Below are positions 25,573 through 37,218 of a DNA stretch of 64,000 bases, in pieces (positions within the stretch are counted from its first letter, which is position 1; every line of letters starts with the position of its first letter). Source of the DNA: Nocardiopsis listeri NBRC 13360. GTDB taxonomy: Bacteria; Actinomycetota; Actinomycetes; Streptosporangiales; Streptosporangiaceae. The DNA is taken from contig NZ_BCSH01000050.1 of assembly GCF_001570765.1 (NCBI RefSeq), forward strand, positions 1 to 64,000, given 5' to 3'. The translations under genes were made by a program, and so were the position numbers. The notes beneath the pieces are model-generated. The model saw nothing but the letters and a program-made list of their open reading frames with translations, ran no database searches and was not told the DNA's origin.

Positions 25573-27242
25573 TCGCCCTCCTTCATCGGCACGCGGATGC
25601 CGTGGGTCCGGGCGACCCGCTCGGCCTCCTCATAACCGGCGTCGACATGGCGGACCACTCCCATGGCGGGATCGTTGGTGAGCACTCGCTGGAGCTTGGC
25701 CGCGGCCGAATCGGTGCCGTCGGCGACACTGACCTGCCCGGCGTGGATGGAGCGGCCCATGCCCACGCCCCCACCGTGGTGGATGGACACCCAGGAGGCA
25801 CCGGAGGCGGTGTTGACCATGGCGTTGAGCAGCGGCCAGTCGGCGATGGCGTCCGAACCGTCCTTCATGCCCTCTGTCTCCCGGTAGGGCGAGGCCACCG
25901 AACCGGTGTCCAAGTGGTCGCGGCCGATGGCCAACGGCGCGGAGATCTCACCGGAGGCGACGAGTTCGTTGAAGCGCCGACCGGCGGCGGCCCGCTCACC
26001 CTGACCCAACCAGCAGATACGCGCGGGCAGCCCCTGGAAGGCGACCCTCTCCCCGGCCATCCGGATCCATCGGGCCAGGTGCTCGTTTTCGGGGAACAGG
26101 TCGAGGATCGCCTGGTCGGTGCGGGCGATGTCCGCGGGGTCACCGGACAGGGCGGCCCAGCGGAAGGGACCCTTGCCCTCGCAGAACAGCGGCCGAATGT
26201 AGGCGGGCACGAAGCCGGGGAAGTCGAAGGCGCGGGAGAAGCCGCCCTGTCTGGCCTCGTCGCGGATGGAGTTGCCGTAGTCGAACACCTCGGCGCCGGC
26301 GTCCATGAAACCCACCATCGCCGCCACGTGCGCGGCCATGGACTCACGGGCGCGCACGGTGAACTCCTCGGGTTTGTCCGCGGCCAGACGTTTCCAGTCC
26401 TCGAAGGGCACGCCCGCCGGCAGGTAGGCGAGCGGGTCGTGCGCGGAGGTCTGGTCGGTGACGATGTCGATCGGTGCGCCACGGGAGAGCAGTTCGGGGA
26501 AGACCTCGGCGGCGTTGCCCAGGACGCCGATGGACAGCGGACGACGCTCCACCCGGGCGCGCTCGGCCAGTTCGAGGGCCTCGTCGAGGTTCTCGGCGCG
26601 CACGTCCAGGTAGCGGTGTCGGATCCGACGATCGATGCGGCTGCCGTCACACTCGACCACGATCGCCACGCCGCCGTTCATGGTGACGGCCAACGGCTGG
26701 GCGCCGCCCATCCCGCCGAGTCCGGCGGTGAGGGTGACGGTGCCCGCCAGCGTGCCACCGCCGTGCTCACTCGAACCCAGCTTGGCGGCCACCGCGGCGA
26801 AGGTCTCGTAGGTGCCCTGCAGGATGCCCTGGGTACCGATGTAGATCCACGAACCGGCGGTCATCTGCCCGTACATGGTCAGTCCTTCGGCCTCCAGACG
26901 GCGGAACTCGGGCCAGTTCGCCCAGTCGCCCACCAGGTTGCCGTTGGCCAACAGCACGCGCGGCGCCCACTCGTGGGTGCGCATGATGCCGACCGGCCGC
27001 CCGGACTGCACCAACAGGGTCTCGTCGCCCTCCAGGTCGCGCAGGGACGCGGTGATGCGATCGAAGCTGCGCCAGTCGCGCGCGGCCCGACCGGTGCCGC
27101 CGTAGACCACGAGGTCCTCGGGGTGCTCGGCGACCTCGGGGTCGAGGTTGTTGTGGAACATGCGCAGGGCGGCCTCCTGCTGCCAGCCCTTGGCCGACAG
27201 GGTGGTTCCGCGGGCCGCGCGTACGGTGCGTGGTGTGCTCAT
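25569..27242 (-). CDS. hutU: Urocanate hydratase
   Basis: HutU hydrates urocanate to imidazolonepropionate using tightly bound NAD. The 557-aa product (ATG with AGGAG 7 bases upstream) has the usual length and motifs: EALLRMF-like [78 protein letters not shown] with the active-site Cys, and [19 protein letters not shown] near the end. It follows hutH by 19 bases and overlaps the M20 gene. Confidence 0.97.
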   Translation of the reverse strand: MSTPRTVRAARGTTLSAKGWQQEAALRMFHNNLDPEVAEHPEDLVVYGGTGRAARDWRSFDRITASLRDLEGDETLLVQSGRPVGIMRTHEWAPRVLLANGNLVGDWANWPEFRRLEAEGLTMYGQMTAGSWIYIGTQGILQGTYETFAAVAAKLGSSEHGGGTLAGTVTLTAGLGGMGGAQPLAVTMNGGVAIVVECDGSRIDRRIRHRYLDVRAENLDEALELAERARVERRPLSIGVLGNAAEVFPELLSRGAPIDIVTDQTSAHDPLAYLPAGVPFEDWKRLAADKPEEFTVRARESMAAHVAAMVGFMDAGAEVFDYGNSIRDEARQGGFSRAFDFPGFVPAYIRPLFCEGKGPFRWAALSGDPADIARTDQAILDLFPENEHLARWIRMAGERVAFQGLPARICWLGQGERAAAGRRFNELVASGEISAPLAIGRDHLDTGSVASPYRETEGMKDGSDAIADWPLLNAMVNTASGASWVSIHHGGGVGMGRSIHAGQVSVADGTDSAAAKLQRVLTNDPAMGVVRHVDAGYEEAERVARTHGIRVPMKEGE

Positions 27243-27261
27243 GACGGATCTCCTAGGGGGT

Positions 27262-28809
27262 TCAGGCGAGCGGTGTGACGGACTCGGCGGCCTCGACCAC
27301 GGAACCGTCGGCGACCAGCTCCGCCACGGCGGCGATCTCGGGCGCCAGGTAGCGGTCGGGTCCGGGGCCTGCGACCTTCTCGCGCACCAGGTTCCGCACG
27401 GCGCCGGTGGCCGGTGCCGGTTCCAGGGGCGAACGCAGGTCCAGGGCGCGGGCGGCGGTGAGCAGCTCCACGGCCAGCACGTTGGTGAGCCCGTCCACGG
27501 CGCGGCGCAGCTTGCGGGCGGCCGCCCACCCCATGGACACGTGGTCCTCCTGCATGGCCGAGCTGGGGATGGAGTCGACACTGGCGGGCACGGCCAGGCG
27601 CTTGAGTTCGGAGACGATGGCGGCCTGGGTGTACTGGGCGATCATGTGGCCCGAGTCGACGCCGGGGTCATCGGCCAGGAACGCGGGCAGCCCGTGGGAG
27701 CGGGAGACGTCGAGCATGCGGTCGGTGCGGCGTTCGGCGATGGAGGCCACGTCGGCCACCGCCACCGCCAGGAAGTCCAATACGTAGGCGACGGGAGCGC
27801 CGTGGAAGTTGCCGTTGGACTCCACTCGACCGTCGTCGAGCACGACGGGGTTGTCGATGACGCTGTCCAGTTCACGACCGGCCACCATCAGGGCGTGGGA
27901 AAGGGTGTCGCGGGCGGCGCCGGCCACCTGGGGCGCACAGCGCAACGAGTAGGCGTCCTGGACCCGGTTGCAGTCGGGGCCTCGGTGGGAGGCCACCACC
28001 GGGGAGTCGGCGAGCAGGGCGCGCAGGTTGCCGGCCGAGGCGGCCTGCCCGGGGTGGGGTCGCAGCGCCTGGAGTTCGGCGGCGAAGACCCGGTCGGTGC
28101 CCAGTAGGGCCTCCACGCTCATGGCCGCGGTGACGTCGGCGACCTTGAGCAACCGTTCCAGGTCCACGCAGGCCATGACGAGCATGCCCAGCATGCCGTC
28201 CGTACCGTTGATCAGGGCCAGCCCCTCCTTGGCGCCCAGCTCCACGGGGGCGATCCCGGCATCCGTCAGGGCCTCGTCGGCCTCCTTCAGCTCACCGGAG
28301 GCGTCACGGACCTTGCCCTCCCCCATCAGCGCGAGCGCCACGTGGGACAGCGGCGCCAGGTCACCCGAACAGCCCAGGCTGCCGTACTCGTGCACCACGG
28401 GGGTGATCTTGGCGTTGAGCAGACCGGCGAGGGTGTCGACCGTGACCGGCTGGACACCCGTGTTGCCCGAGGCCAGGGTGCGCAGCCGCAGCAACATCAG
28501 GGCGCGCACGACCTCGCTCTCCACTTCCGGGCCGGCACCCGCGGCGTGCGAGCGGATCAGCGAACGTTGCAGGCGGGCCCGCAGTTCGGGGGCGATGTGA
28601 CGGGTGGCGAGGGCACCGAACCCGGTGCTGACCCCGTAGGCGGGAACCTCACCGCGGGCCAGGGAGTCGACCCGCTCTCGGCCGTGCCGGACGGCCTTGC
28701 GGGTCTCCTCACCGAGAAAGACGTGGGCGCCGTCGCGAGCGACGGCCAGGACCTGGGCCGGGGTGAGCGGGGCGCCACCGACGGCGACCGAAGAGACTGC
28801 TGTGGACAT
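27262..28809 (-). CDS. hutH: Histidine ammonia-lyase
   Basis: HutH deaminates histidine to urocanate and starts the operon. The 515-aa protein contains [15 protein letters not shown] and [19 protein letters not shown]. In the latter the electrophilic MIO cofactor would form from Cys-Ser-Gly rather than the more common Ala-Ser-Gly. It also has [35 protein letters not shown] and [16 protein letters not shown]. The ATG after GAATGGGGGC gives the standard length; an open extension upstream would add 24 residues. It diverges from an IclR regulator gene. Confidence 0.97.
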   Translation of the reverse strand: MSTAVSSVAVGGAPLTPAQVLAVARDGAHVFLGEETRKAVRHGRERVDSLARGEVPAYGVSTGFGALATRHIAPELRARLQRSLIRSHAAGAGPEVESEVVRALMLLRLRTLASGNTGVQPVTVDTLAGLLNAKITPVVHEYGSLGCSGDLAPLSHVALALMGEGKVRDASGELKEADEALTDAGIAPVELGAKEGLALINGTDGMLGMLVMACVDLERLLKVADVTAAMSVEALLGTDRVFAAELQALRPHPGQAASAGNLRALLADSPVVASHRGPDCNRVQDAYSLRCAPQVAGAARDTLSHALMVAGRELDSVIDNPVVLDDGRVESNGNFHGAPVAYVLDFLAVAVADVASIAERRTDRMLDVSRSHGLPAFLADDPGVDSGHMIAQYTQAAIVSELKRLAVPASVDSIPSSAMQEDHVSMGWAAARKLRRAVDGLTNVLAVELLTAARALDLRSPLEPAPATGAVRNLVREKVAGPGPDRYLAPEIAAVAELVADGSVVEAAESVTPLA

Positions 28810-28872
28810 GCCCCCATTCGACCCCGCCCGCCGCCCGGCCGGAAGCGCTGACACGTGAGTTCCGTCCGAAAT

Positions 28873-28898
28873 CCCGGACACCCGGGACTGACGTCAGC
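28873..28898. promoter_or_regulatory. Two abutting palindromes in the hutH-iclR intergenic region
   Basis: TCCCGGACACCCGGGA (6-bp arms, 28873-28888) is followed directly by the perfect 10-mer CTGACGTCAG (28889-28898). They lie 64 bases upstream of hutH and 119 bases upstream of the IclR gene, a fitting place for an operator controlling both. Confidence 0.5.
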
Positions 28899-29016
28899 GG
28901 ATCACACGCACCTCGCATTCGATCCTCGGTAACGAACAGGAGGGCTCGCGCGGGCGCCCACCACACACTGTTCGGCGTCATGATGGCGCCACATGTTCCT
29001 GTGGGACGATCGGGGC

Positions 29017-29775
29017 ATGAGCCATGTTCCAGCGGCCACGCGGGCGTTGCGTCTCCTGCGGTTCCTGGCCTCGCGCCCGGGCCCGGTGTCGGCCACCGCG
29101 ATCGCGAACGGGCTCGGGCTGCCCCGGTCCAGCGTCTACCAGCTGTTGGAGGCCATGGCCGAGGAGGGGTTCGTGACCCACCTGCCCGAGGAACGCCGGT
29201 GGGGGTTGGGGGTCGCGGCGTTCGAGATCGGCTCCGCCTACCTGCGCCACGACGGCGTCGAACGGCTGGCCCGCCCCCTGCTGCACCAACTCACCGAGTC
29301 CACCGGAGCCACCGCCCACCTGGGGGTCCTGCACGGGGCCGACACCCTGTACCTGCTCAAGGAACAGCCACCGCACGCGCCCACGCTGATCACCGGGGTG
29401 GGCGTGCGGCTTCCCGCCCACCTGACGGCGTCGGGTCGGGCGATGCTGGCCCGACTGCCACGGGCCCAGGTGCGTGCCCTGTACCCGAACGCGGCGGCCT
29501 TCACCGATCGCACCGGCCGCGGGCCGCGCTCCCCCGGCGATCTGCGCACACTACTGGCCGAGGAGGGCGGGCAGGGCTGGTCGTTGGAGGACGGCCAGGT
29601 CACGGAGGGATTCGTGTCGGTGGCCGCTTCCGCCTCGGACCACAACGGACGCCCCGCGGCGGCGATCAGTCTGACCGTGCCCAGCGCCCGACCGGTGACG
29701 CCGGGCGCGCTCGCGGCGCGGGTGCGCGACGCCGCCGACGAGCTCACCCGTCGACTCAACGGTCGGTCAGCGTAG
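29017..29775 (+). CDS. IclR-family transcriptional regulator, probable hut regulator
   Basis: This 252-aa regulator starts at the ATG at 29017; an earlier ATG at 28993 is possible. The N-terminal winged helix-turn-helix spans ATRALRLLRFLASRPGPVSATAIANGLGLPRSSVYQLLEAM. The IclR effector domain follows (LARPLLHQLTESTGATAHLGVLHG, THLPEERR, LPAHLTASGRAMLARL, EGFVSVAASASD). Divergence from hutH with palindromes in between suggests it represses or activates hut genes in response to urocanate or a related metabolite (inference). Its 3' end overlaps the convergent membrane protein gene by 9 bases. Confidence 0.88.
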   Translation: MSHVPAATRALRLLRFLASRPGPVSATAIANGLGLPRSSVYQLLEAMAEEGFVTHLPEERRWGLGVAAFEIGSAYLRHDGVERLARPLLHQLTESTGATAHLGVLHGADTLYLLKEQPPHAPTLITGVGVRLPAHLTASGRAMLARLPRAQVRALYPNAAAFTDRTGRGPRSPGDLRTLLAEEGGQGWSLEDGQVTEGFVSVAASASDHNGRPAAAISLTVPSARPVTPGALAARVRDAADELTRRLNGRSA

Positions 29776-30450
29776 TGGCGCGCTGCGTTCGACGATGGCG
29801 GGCAGCGGGGCGGTCCGTTCGAACATGCGCAGGATCTGTTCCTTTTGTTCGTGGGGCACCTGCACGTAGAACTGCGTGGCCGCGTCGGGGTCGGCCTCCA
29901 GGTCGAGACTTTCGGCGCTCTCGGCCCAGCTCGGCAGTTCGGGTTCGGTGCGGTGGGTGTCCAACGCGAACTCGATGAAGTACAGGATCCTGCGTCCGCC
30001 GGTGTGCACCTCACGGATGCGGTGGATCTCCGGCCAGGCGATGAAGGTGCCCTCCCCGGAGAACCACCACTTGCGTTCCTGTAGGACCGTGACGCCGTCG
30101 CTGTCGGCGCTGATGCCCTGACGGGTGATGCGCTGGGGCAGCCCTCGCACGAGGAACACGTTGCCGCCCGGGCCGATGAAGAACATCATGAGCGCCGCGA
30201 AGGCCCACAGGGACACCGAACCGACCGTGCTGTCCTCCTTGGCCACGTGCCAGATCATCGAACCCACCACCACGAGGAAGCCCAGGGTGAGCGCGGCGGA
30301 GAAGTAGGCGGCGGTCATCCACATACGGGCGTTGGGCCCGCGCAGGCTGACGTAGCGGCGTAGGTGGGACACGCTCCCGGGGGCCCCGGTCAGGTCGGAG
30401 GGAAGGCCCGGTGCGTCGGAGGGGAGTTCCGAGTGTTCGGGGGAAGCCAT
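29767..30450 (-). CDS. Hypothetical membrane protein, 227 aa
   Basis: Function unknown. A Ser/Pro-rich N-terminal tail precedes two hydrophobic segments (AAYFSAALTLGFLVVVGSMIW and VSLWAFAALMMFFIGPGGNVFLV). A cytoplasmic-looking domain follows with alternating beta strands (ITRQGISADSDGVTVLQERKWWFSGEGTFIAWPEIHRI), a PH-like pattern seen in small actinobacterial membrane proteins, then a helix with acidic residues. ATG start after GGGGAC. It converges on the IclR gene. Confidence 0.8.
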   Translation of the reverse strand: MASPEHSELPSDAPGLPSDLTGAPGSVSHLRRYVSLRGPNARMWMTAAYFSAALTLGFLVVVGSMIWHVAKEDSTVGSVSLWAFAALMMFFIGPGGNVFLVRGLPQRITRQGISADSDGVTVLQERKWWFSGEGTFIAWPEIHRIREVHTGGRRILYFIEFALDTHRTEPELPSWAESAESLDLEADPDAATQFYVQVPHEQKEQILRMFERTAPLPAIVERSAPLR

Positions 30451-30502
30451 GTCCCCATTCTTTCAAGTTCTGGGGCCGCTTTGTGCGCCGACTCACCCTA
30501 AT

Positions 30503-30521
30503 GTGCCAGGTTTTGTGGCAC
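30503..30521. promoter_or_regulatory. Inverted repeat GTGCCA-N7-TGGCAC
   Basis: A perfect 6-bp inverted repeat with a 7-base spacer lies between the divergent membrane-protein gene and the 86-aa gene. It may be a repressor site; no other evidence is available. Confidence 0.3.
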
Positions 30522-30593
30522 GGTGTCCGATTTGGGGTGTGGATTGCGTGAAATGCCTGATGTCGGGCGGCGGCGACCGCTACAGTCCTGCCC

Positions 30594-30854
30594 ATGAGAC
30601 GCGGTACACGTGAGTACGAGACGGTCCTCGAAGTCGACGGTGAGGTCCTGGTACAGGACGGAGTGGTCTACCGAGGGTGGACGATGCTCGCCGAGGAGGG
30701 CCCCGACCGCTTCGCGCCGCTGGAACGGTGGGCCAAGGGTGTGGCCGAGAGTCTGGGTGTGCCGGTGACCTGGAGGGCCAGGGCCAAGAACGAGCCGGAT
30801 GAGGGTGGGACGGCCCGACCGGGTGAAACGCCTCAGAGCCGCCTGGCGCTCTGA
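30594..30854 (+). CDS. Hypothetical protein, 86 aa
   Basis: This is a small charged soluble protein of unknown function: REYETVLEVDGEVLVQDGVVYRGWTMLAEEG (beta-hairpin-like), then FAPLERWAKGVAESLGVPVTW and a polar tail. ATG start without a strong ribosome site. The 3' end overlaps the convergent zinc-ribbon gene by 22 bases. Codon bias fits a real gene. Confidence 0.6.
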   Translation: MRRGTREYETVLEVDGEVLVQDGVVYRGWTMLAEEGPDRFAPLERWAKGVAESLGVPVTWRARAKNEPDEGGTARPGETPQSRLAL

Positions 30855-30985
30855 GCCCCGCACTTGGCGCACTGGAACTTGCGGTCGTCGCCGAGGATCC
30901 AGTCGTGGTCTCCTCCGGTGGGGCACGTGGACATCGACACCATCTCCTCAAGGCAAGGGGGCTTCGGGGGTGCGTCGGTCATCAT
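30833..30985 (-). CDS. 50-aa zinc-ribbon-like microprotein
   Basis: The product has a C-terminal half reading CPTGGDHDWILGDDRKFQCAKCG, with one Cys, a His and a CxxC pair that can form a zinc ribbon. The ATG at 30985 follows GGTGGGA. A second start at 30934 after GAGGAG would leave 33 aa containing the whole ribbon. Function unknown. It precedes the rbpA terminator region and reads opposite to the 86-aa gene. Confidence 0.6.
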   Translation of the reverse strand: MMTDAPPKPPCLEEMVSMSTCPTGGDHDWILGDDRKFQCAKCGAQSARRL

Positions 30986-31061
30986 ATTTCCCACCAGACA
31001 CACCGGTCTCGTGAATGAGAAAGTCATAGCGCTTCTCATGTACCTCCGCCGCCGGGAAAAG

Positions 31062-31096
31062 CGTCGGGGCCCGCGCGTTCGGCGCGGGCCCCGACG
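31062..31096 (-). terminator. rbpA terminator
   Basis: A perfect 15-bp stem (CGTCGGGGCCCGCGC at 31062-31076 with its complement at 31082-31096) around a 5-base loop lies 22 bases after the rbpA stop. Confidence 0.85.
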
Positions 31097-31118
31097 AAGC
31101 TCCGGAGGATCCGGGAGA

Positions 31119-31490
31119 TCAGTTCTGGGAGGCTTTCATGTGGGCCTCCACCGCGGCACGGTCGGCGCGCAGCTTGGCGAGCGCCTCATCCAGGATGAGC
31201 TTGCCCTCCTCCTCGCTACGACGCTCCTTCACGTACGCCAGGTGCGTCTTGTACGGCTCGGTACGAGGCGGCGCGGGCGGATTGGCCTTGTCCTTGCCCG
31301 CGGGGAAACCGCAACGCGGACAATCCCACTCATCGGGGACCGCGGCCTCACTGGCGAAGCTGGGAACGACCTCGTGCAAGTTCGCACAGTAGAACGGAAC
31401 CCTCACGCGCGGAGCGGCCTCGCCCCGCTCCGCCTCGCCCATCGGGCCGGCTCCGACTCGGCTGCCACGGATGGCACTGCCACTACCCAC
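31119..31490 (-). CDS. rbpA: RNA polymerase-binding protein RbpA
   Basis: RbpA is the actinobacterial RNA polymerase partner that binds the principal sigma factor and stabilises open complexes. The 123-aa protein matches family length. It has a flexible N-terminus (MGSGSAIRGSRVGAGPMGEAERGE), a zinc-ribbon-like core (YCANLHEVVPSFASEA...WDCPRCGFPAG), a basic linker (PPRTEPYKTHLAYVKERRS) and the C-terminal sigma-interacting helix (EEGKLILDEALAKLRADRA). GTG start with AAGGAG upstream. It is transcribed alone, with its own hairpin terminator. Confidence 0.96.
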   Translation of the reverse strand: MGSGSAIRGSRVGAGPMGEAERGEAAPRVRVPFYCANLHEVVPSFASEAAVPDEWDCPRCGFPAGKDKANPPAPPRTEPYKTHLAYVKERRSEEEGKLILDEALAKLRADRAAVEAHMKASQN

Positions 31491-31570
31491 GAAAAACTCC
31501 TTCGGCGAACTCGCTCACCGGTTGACTCGGGCGAGCTTGACTGTGGACGAGGGACCGCGACCGAGCGGCG

Positions 31571-31849
31571 CTACATCCCCCGGTTGATCAGCAGGCCGAG
31601 AACGACGATCGTCACGATCCACACGACCCCCACACCGACGGTCATCCGGTCGAGGTTACGCTCGACCACCGAAGACCCACCGAGCGAGGACGTGACGCCA
31701 CCGCCGAACATGTCGGAAAGGCCACCACCCTTGCCCTTGTGCATCAGCACGAGGAGGACCAGCAGCACACTGAGAAGCATCACGAAGATGGACAGACCGA
31801 GGATCACACGCTCACCCGTAGCTCGACCCCGCAGCGGGGGGATGGACAC
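31571..31849 (-). CDS. secG: Protein translocase subunit SecG
   Basis: SecG is the small SecYEG subunit aiding protein export. Two membrane segments (VILGLSIFVMLLSVLLVLLVLM and MTVGVGVVWIVTIVVLGLLI) flank the conserved loop HKGKGGGLSDMFGGG. The start is uncertain: the GTG used here has GGAAAGGGGGG upstream (92 aa), ATG at 31888 gives 105 aa and GTG at 31807 gives 78 aa. A strong hairpin separates it from tpiA, so it may have its own promoter although the order tpiA-secG is conserved. Confidence 0.9.
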   Translation of the reverse strand: MSIPPLRGRATGERVILGLSIFVMLLSVLLVLLVLMHKGKGGGLSDMFGGGVTSSLGGSSVVERNLDRMTVGVGVVWIVTIVVLGLLINRGM

Positions 31850-32036
31850 CTCGGCCCCCCTTTCCTCACCCATCACCTGCGACGACATGAGGGTGCCGTC
31901 CGGGAGCGGGCCATGGAAGGAGGAGAGCCGGGGACGTTTTCAGATTTTACCGCGCCCTGCGGACACGGAAGGGTCAACCGCCAGGCACGGTGAACCCCTG
32001 AGCGAAGTCTAGCCCGAACCGTGCACCTGTCGGGCA

Positions 32037-32078
32037 CCCCATCCGTCACGCTTGGACATCGGAGCGTGACGGATGGGG
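32037..32078 (-). terminator. Hairpin after tpiA
   Basis: A perfect 16-bp stem (CCCCATCCGTCACGCT at 32037-32052 with its complement at 32063-32078) and a 10-base loop lie 17 bases after the tpiA stop, before secG. Confidence 0.8.
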
Positions 32079-32095
32079 CGAAACAAGACGTTCGG

Positions 32096-32875
<780 letters not shown>

Positions 32876-32919
32876 CGTCGTCACTTCCTTCTTACAAGTT
32901 CTCGTGGATGGTGCCGAGG

Positions 32920-34107
32920 CTATTCGGCGAGGGCGTCGATGCCGGGCAGGTCCTTGCCCTCCAGGTACTCGAGACTGGCACCACCACCGGTGGAGATGTG
33001 ACCGAAGGCCGTCTCGTCGAAGCCCAGGACGCGCACGGCCGCGGCGGAATCACCACCACCGACGACGGTGAAGGCGTCGGAGTCGATGAGTGCCTTGGCC
33101 AGGGCGCGGGTGCCGCCGGCGTAGGGCTCCATCTCGAACACGCCCATGGGTCCGTTCCAGAAGACCGTCTTGGTGTCGGCCAGCTTCTCCGCGAACAGGA
33201 GCCTGCTCTTGGGGCCGATGTCCAGACCCATCCGGTCGGCCGGGATGGCGTCGACGTCGACGTCGTCGTGCGGGGCGTCGGCGGCGAACTTCTCGGCCGC
33301 CACCACGTCCACCGGCAGGACGATCTCCACACCCTCGCGCTCGGCGCGCTCAAGGTAGCCGCGGACCGTGTCGAGCTGGTCGGACTCCAGGAGGCTGGAG
33401 CCCACCTCGTAGCCCTTGGCCTTGAGGAAGGTGAACACCATGCCGCCGCCGATGAGCAGACGGTCGGCGGTGCCCAGGAGGTTGTCGATGACACCGAGCT
33501 TGTCGGAGACCTTGGATCCGCCCAGGACGACGGCGTAGGGGCGCTGCGGGTCGCCGGTGAGCTTCTTGAGCACCTCGACCTCGGTCAGCACCAGACCTCC
33601 CACCGCGTGCGGGAGCTTGTCGGGCAGGTCGTAGACGCTGGCGTGCTTGCGGTGCACGGCACCGAAGGCGTCACCCACGTACAGGTCGGCCAACCCGGCG
33701 AAACGGTCGGCGAGCTCGCCGCGCTCGGTGTCGTCCTTGCTGGTCTCGCCGGGCTCGAAGCGCACGTTCTCCAGCAGCGCGACCTGACCGTCGGTCAGGG
33801 CCCCGGCGGTGGCGCGAGCGGACTCACCGGCGGTGTCGGTGGCGAAGGCGACCTCGGTGCCGAGCAGCTCGCCCAGGCGGGCGGCGACGGGGCGCAGCGA
33901 GAACTTCGGGTCCGGCGCGCCCTTGGGTCGTCCCAGGTGGGCGGCGACGATGACGCGGGCACCGCGCTCGCGCAGCTTGGTGATGGTGGGCAGGGCGGCC
34001 CTGATGCGCCCATCGTCGGCGATGCGCTCGCCGTCCAGGGGCACGTTCAGGTCGGCCCGGACGAACACGCGCTTTCCGGAGACGTCGAGGTCGTCGATCG
34101 TCCGCAT
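32920..34107 (-). CDS. pgk: Phosphoglycerate kinase
   Basis: Pgk makes ATP from 1,3-bisphosphoglycerate. The 395-aa protein starts at an ATG with GAGGAG and shows [54 protein letters not shown] and [11 protein letters not shown]. It lies downstream of gap; a perfect hairpin separates the two. Confidence 0.97.
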   Translation of the reverse strand: MRTIDDLDVSGKRVFVRADLNVPLDGERIADDGRIRAALPTITKLRERGARVIVAAHLGRPKGAPDPKFSLRPVAARLGELLGTEVAFATDTAGESARATAGALTDGQVALLENVRFEPGETSKDDTERGELADRFAGLADLYVGDAFGAVHRKHASVYDLPDKLPHAVGGLVLTEVEVLKKLTGDPQRPYAVVLGGSKVSDKLGVIDNLLGTADRLLIGGGMVFTFLKAKGYEVGSSLLESDQLDTVRGYLERAEREGVEIVLPVDVVAAEKFAADAPHDDVDVDAIPADRMGLDIGPKSRLLFAEKLADTKTVFWNGPMGVFEMEPYAGGTRALAKALIDSDAFTVVGGGDSAAAVRVLGFDETAFGHISTGGGASLEYLEGKDLPGIDALAE

Positions 34108-34156
34108 GTTGGTCTCCTCGTTGGAGTTTGTGAAGTCGGGGGGGCACGCACGCGAC

Positions 34157-34189
34157 GGCACCCCTACCGCGCCGGGCGGTAGGGGTGCC
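34157..34189 (-). promoter_or_regulatory. Perfect 14-bp hairpin between gap and pgk
   Basis: GGCACCCCTACCGC (34157-34170) pairs with its exact complement at 34176-34189 around a 5-base loop. It lies 41 bases after the gap stop and 49 bases before the pgk start. It may be a partial terminator or mRNA-processing/stability element setting different gap and pgk levels. Confidence 0.65.
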
Positions 34190-34230
34190 GTGTCAGGCGT
34201 GCGCGGCCATGAGCCGTGAGATACCCGTGG

Positions 34231-35572
<1,342 letters not shown>

Positions 35573-36553
35573 TCAGGGCACCATCATGTCCGGGGTGAGG
35601 TTCGCCTCTGTCCCCTCGATGCCCAGGTCGCCCGCTCGCTTGTCCGCCATGGCCAGCAACCGCCGGATACGCCCGGCGATGGCGTCCTTGGTCAGCGGCG
35701 GCACCGAGAGCTGGCCCAGTTCCTCCAGTGAGGCCTGCTTGTGCGCCAGCCGCAGCTGACCGGCGGCCACCAGGTGCTTGGGGGCGTCCTCCCCCAGGAT
35801 CTCCAGGGCCCGCTCCACACGAGCACCCGCCGCGACCGCCGCGCGGGCGCTGCGCCGCAGGTTGGCGTCGTCGAAGTTGGCCAGACGGTTGGCGGTGGCG
35901 CGCACCTCACGGCGCATCCGCCGCTCCTCCCAGGCCAGCACACTCTGGTGGGCGCCCAGCAGGGTCAGCAGTGCCCCGATGGAGTCGCCGTCGCGGACCA
36001 CCACCCGGTCCACCCCGCGCACCTCGCGGGCCTTGGCGTGCACCTTGAGTCGACGGGCCGCACCCACCAGGGCCAGCGCCGCCTCCGGTCCGGGGCAGGT
36101 GACCTCCAGCGACATCGACCGGCCCGGTTCCGTGAGGGAGCCGTGCGCGATGAAGGCTCCGCGCCAGGCCGACTCCGAGTCGCAGGCGCCACCGGCGACC
36201 ACGTGCCGCGGCAATCCCCGCACCGGGCGACCGTTGTTGTCCACCAGCCCGGTCTGCCGGGCCAGGGACTCACCGTCCTTGATCACCCGCACCACGTACC
36301 GGTTGCCCTTGCGCAACCCGCTCGGGGAGAGCACGACCACCTCGGACTCGTGCCCGAAGACCTCGGAGATGTCCTTGCGCAACCGGCGCGCGGCCGCCCC
36401 CGTGTCCAGCTCCGCCTCGATCACGATCCGGCCGCCCACCAGATGCAGGCCTCCGGTGAAGCGCAGGATGGTGGACACTTCCGCCTTACGGCAGCATGGC
36501 TTGAGAATCGCCAAACGGCTCAACTCGTCCTTCACCACGCCGGTCATCGCCAT
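35573..36553 (-). CDS. whiA: Sporulation/cell-division regulator WhiA
   Basis: WhiA is a DNA-binding regulator with a degenerate LAGLIDADG homing-endonuclease fold and a C-terminal helix-turn-helix. In sporulating actinobacteria it works with WhiB to switch on division genes. The 326-aa protein starts with the family-typical [13 protein letters not shown] and shows [65 protein letters not shown] sequence, and [22 protein letters not shown] near the end. The conserved rapZ-yvcK-whiA order is present but broken by a DUF488 gene. Confidence 0.96.
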   Translation of the reverse strand: MAMTGVVKDELSRLAILKPCCRKAEVSTILRFTGGLHLVGGRIVIEAELDTGAAARRLRKDISEVFGHESEVVVLSPSGLRKGNRYVVRVIKDGESLARQTGLVDNNGRPVRGLPRHVVAGGACDSESAWRGAFIAHGSLTEPGRSMSLEVTCPGPEAALALVGAARRLKVHAKAREVRGVDRVVVRDGDSIGALLTLLGAHQSVLAWEERRMRREVRATANRLANFDDANLRRSARAAVAAGARVERALEILGEDAPKHLVAAGQLRLAHKQASLEELGQLSVPPLTKDAIAGRIRRLLAMADKRAGDLGIEGTEANLTPDMMVP

Positions 36554-36752
36554 CTCTGCGATCCTCCCTTTGAGCTGTCAGCAAACCGGTGTTCACACCC
36601 GACACCGGCCACCGCCGCCCGGCGTGAGAACCGGGCGACCTACTCGTCGCAGACTACGTGACCCGGGCCTTCACACCGACCCCTGTACGGCGTGTCGTCG
36701 ATCCACCGACCCAGGTCACAGGCGGCGTGTCGGCCTTCGTGGCGATGTGGGG

Positions 36753-37175
36753 TCAATTGCCCCTCGAACCCTTGGACCCCTTCGCGTCCCTGAGCGACTC
36801 CAGATGATCGCGCAGCACGATGGCGTGGTTGTGCTCGGTGTCCTTGGCCGCGTACAGCAGGGTCACCCGTCCCCGCGCGGCCGCCTCCAGGAGGGGTTCG
36901 AGCGCCTCGGGGTTCTCCTCCAGTTCGGTGCGGTACCGCTCGGCGAACTCCTCGAAGCGTTCCGGGTCGTGCCCGAACCAGGTGCGCAGGTCCGAGCCGG
37001 GCGCCACGTCCTTGAGCCAGGTGACGTCCGCCATGGCGCCCTTGCTCACCCCGCGCGGCCACACGCGGTCCACGAGGAAACGCTCACCGGGCGGCGGGTC
37101 CTCCTCTTCGGGGTGCTTTTGAGCGCGGACCTCGTCGTAGACACGTTCCAGGTGGATACGGTGCTCGTCGGTCAT
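36753..37175 (-). CDS. DUF488 family protein
   Basis: This is a 140-aa protein of the DUF488 family (function unsettled). It contains FLVDRVWPRGVSKGAMADVTWLKDVAPGSDLRTWFGHDPERFEEFAERYRTEL and VTLLYAAKDTEHNHAIVLRDHL, both family hallmarks. The start ATG gives the usual length. It lies between yvcK and whiA, 43 bases after yvcK and 199 bases before whiA, an unusual insertion into a normally contiguous set. The role here is unknown. Confidence 0.88.
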   Translation of the reverse strand: MTDEHRIHLERVYDEVRAQKHPEEEDPPPGERFLVDRVWPRGVSKGAMADVTWLKDVAPGSDLRTWFGHDPERFEEFAERYRTELEENPEALEPLLEAAARGRVTLLYAAKDTEHNHAIVLRDHLESLRDAKGSKGSRGN

Positions 37176-37218
37176 GCGATCGACCTTCCCCGATGAGGGT
37201 CGACACGAACCCGGACCG

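Noticed and set aside
25569-27581. Longer HutU frame of 670 residues
   Set aside because: The extra N-terminal 113 codons overlap hutH in another frame and lack similarity to urocanase; the ATG at 27242 has a good ribosome site.
30516-30531. TGGCAC considered as part of a sigma-54 promoter
   Set aside because: No TTGC-type -12 element follows at the right distance, and actinobacteria generally lack sigma-54.
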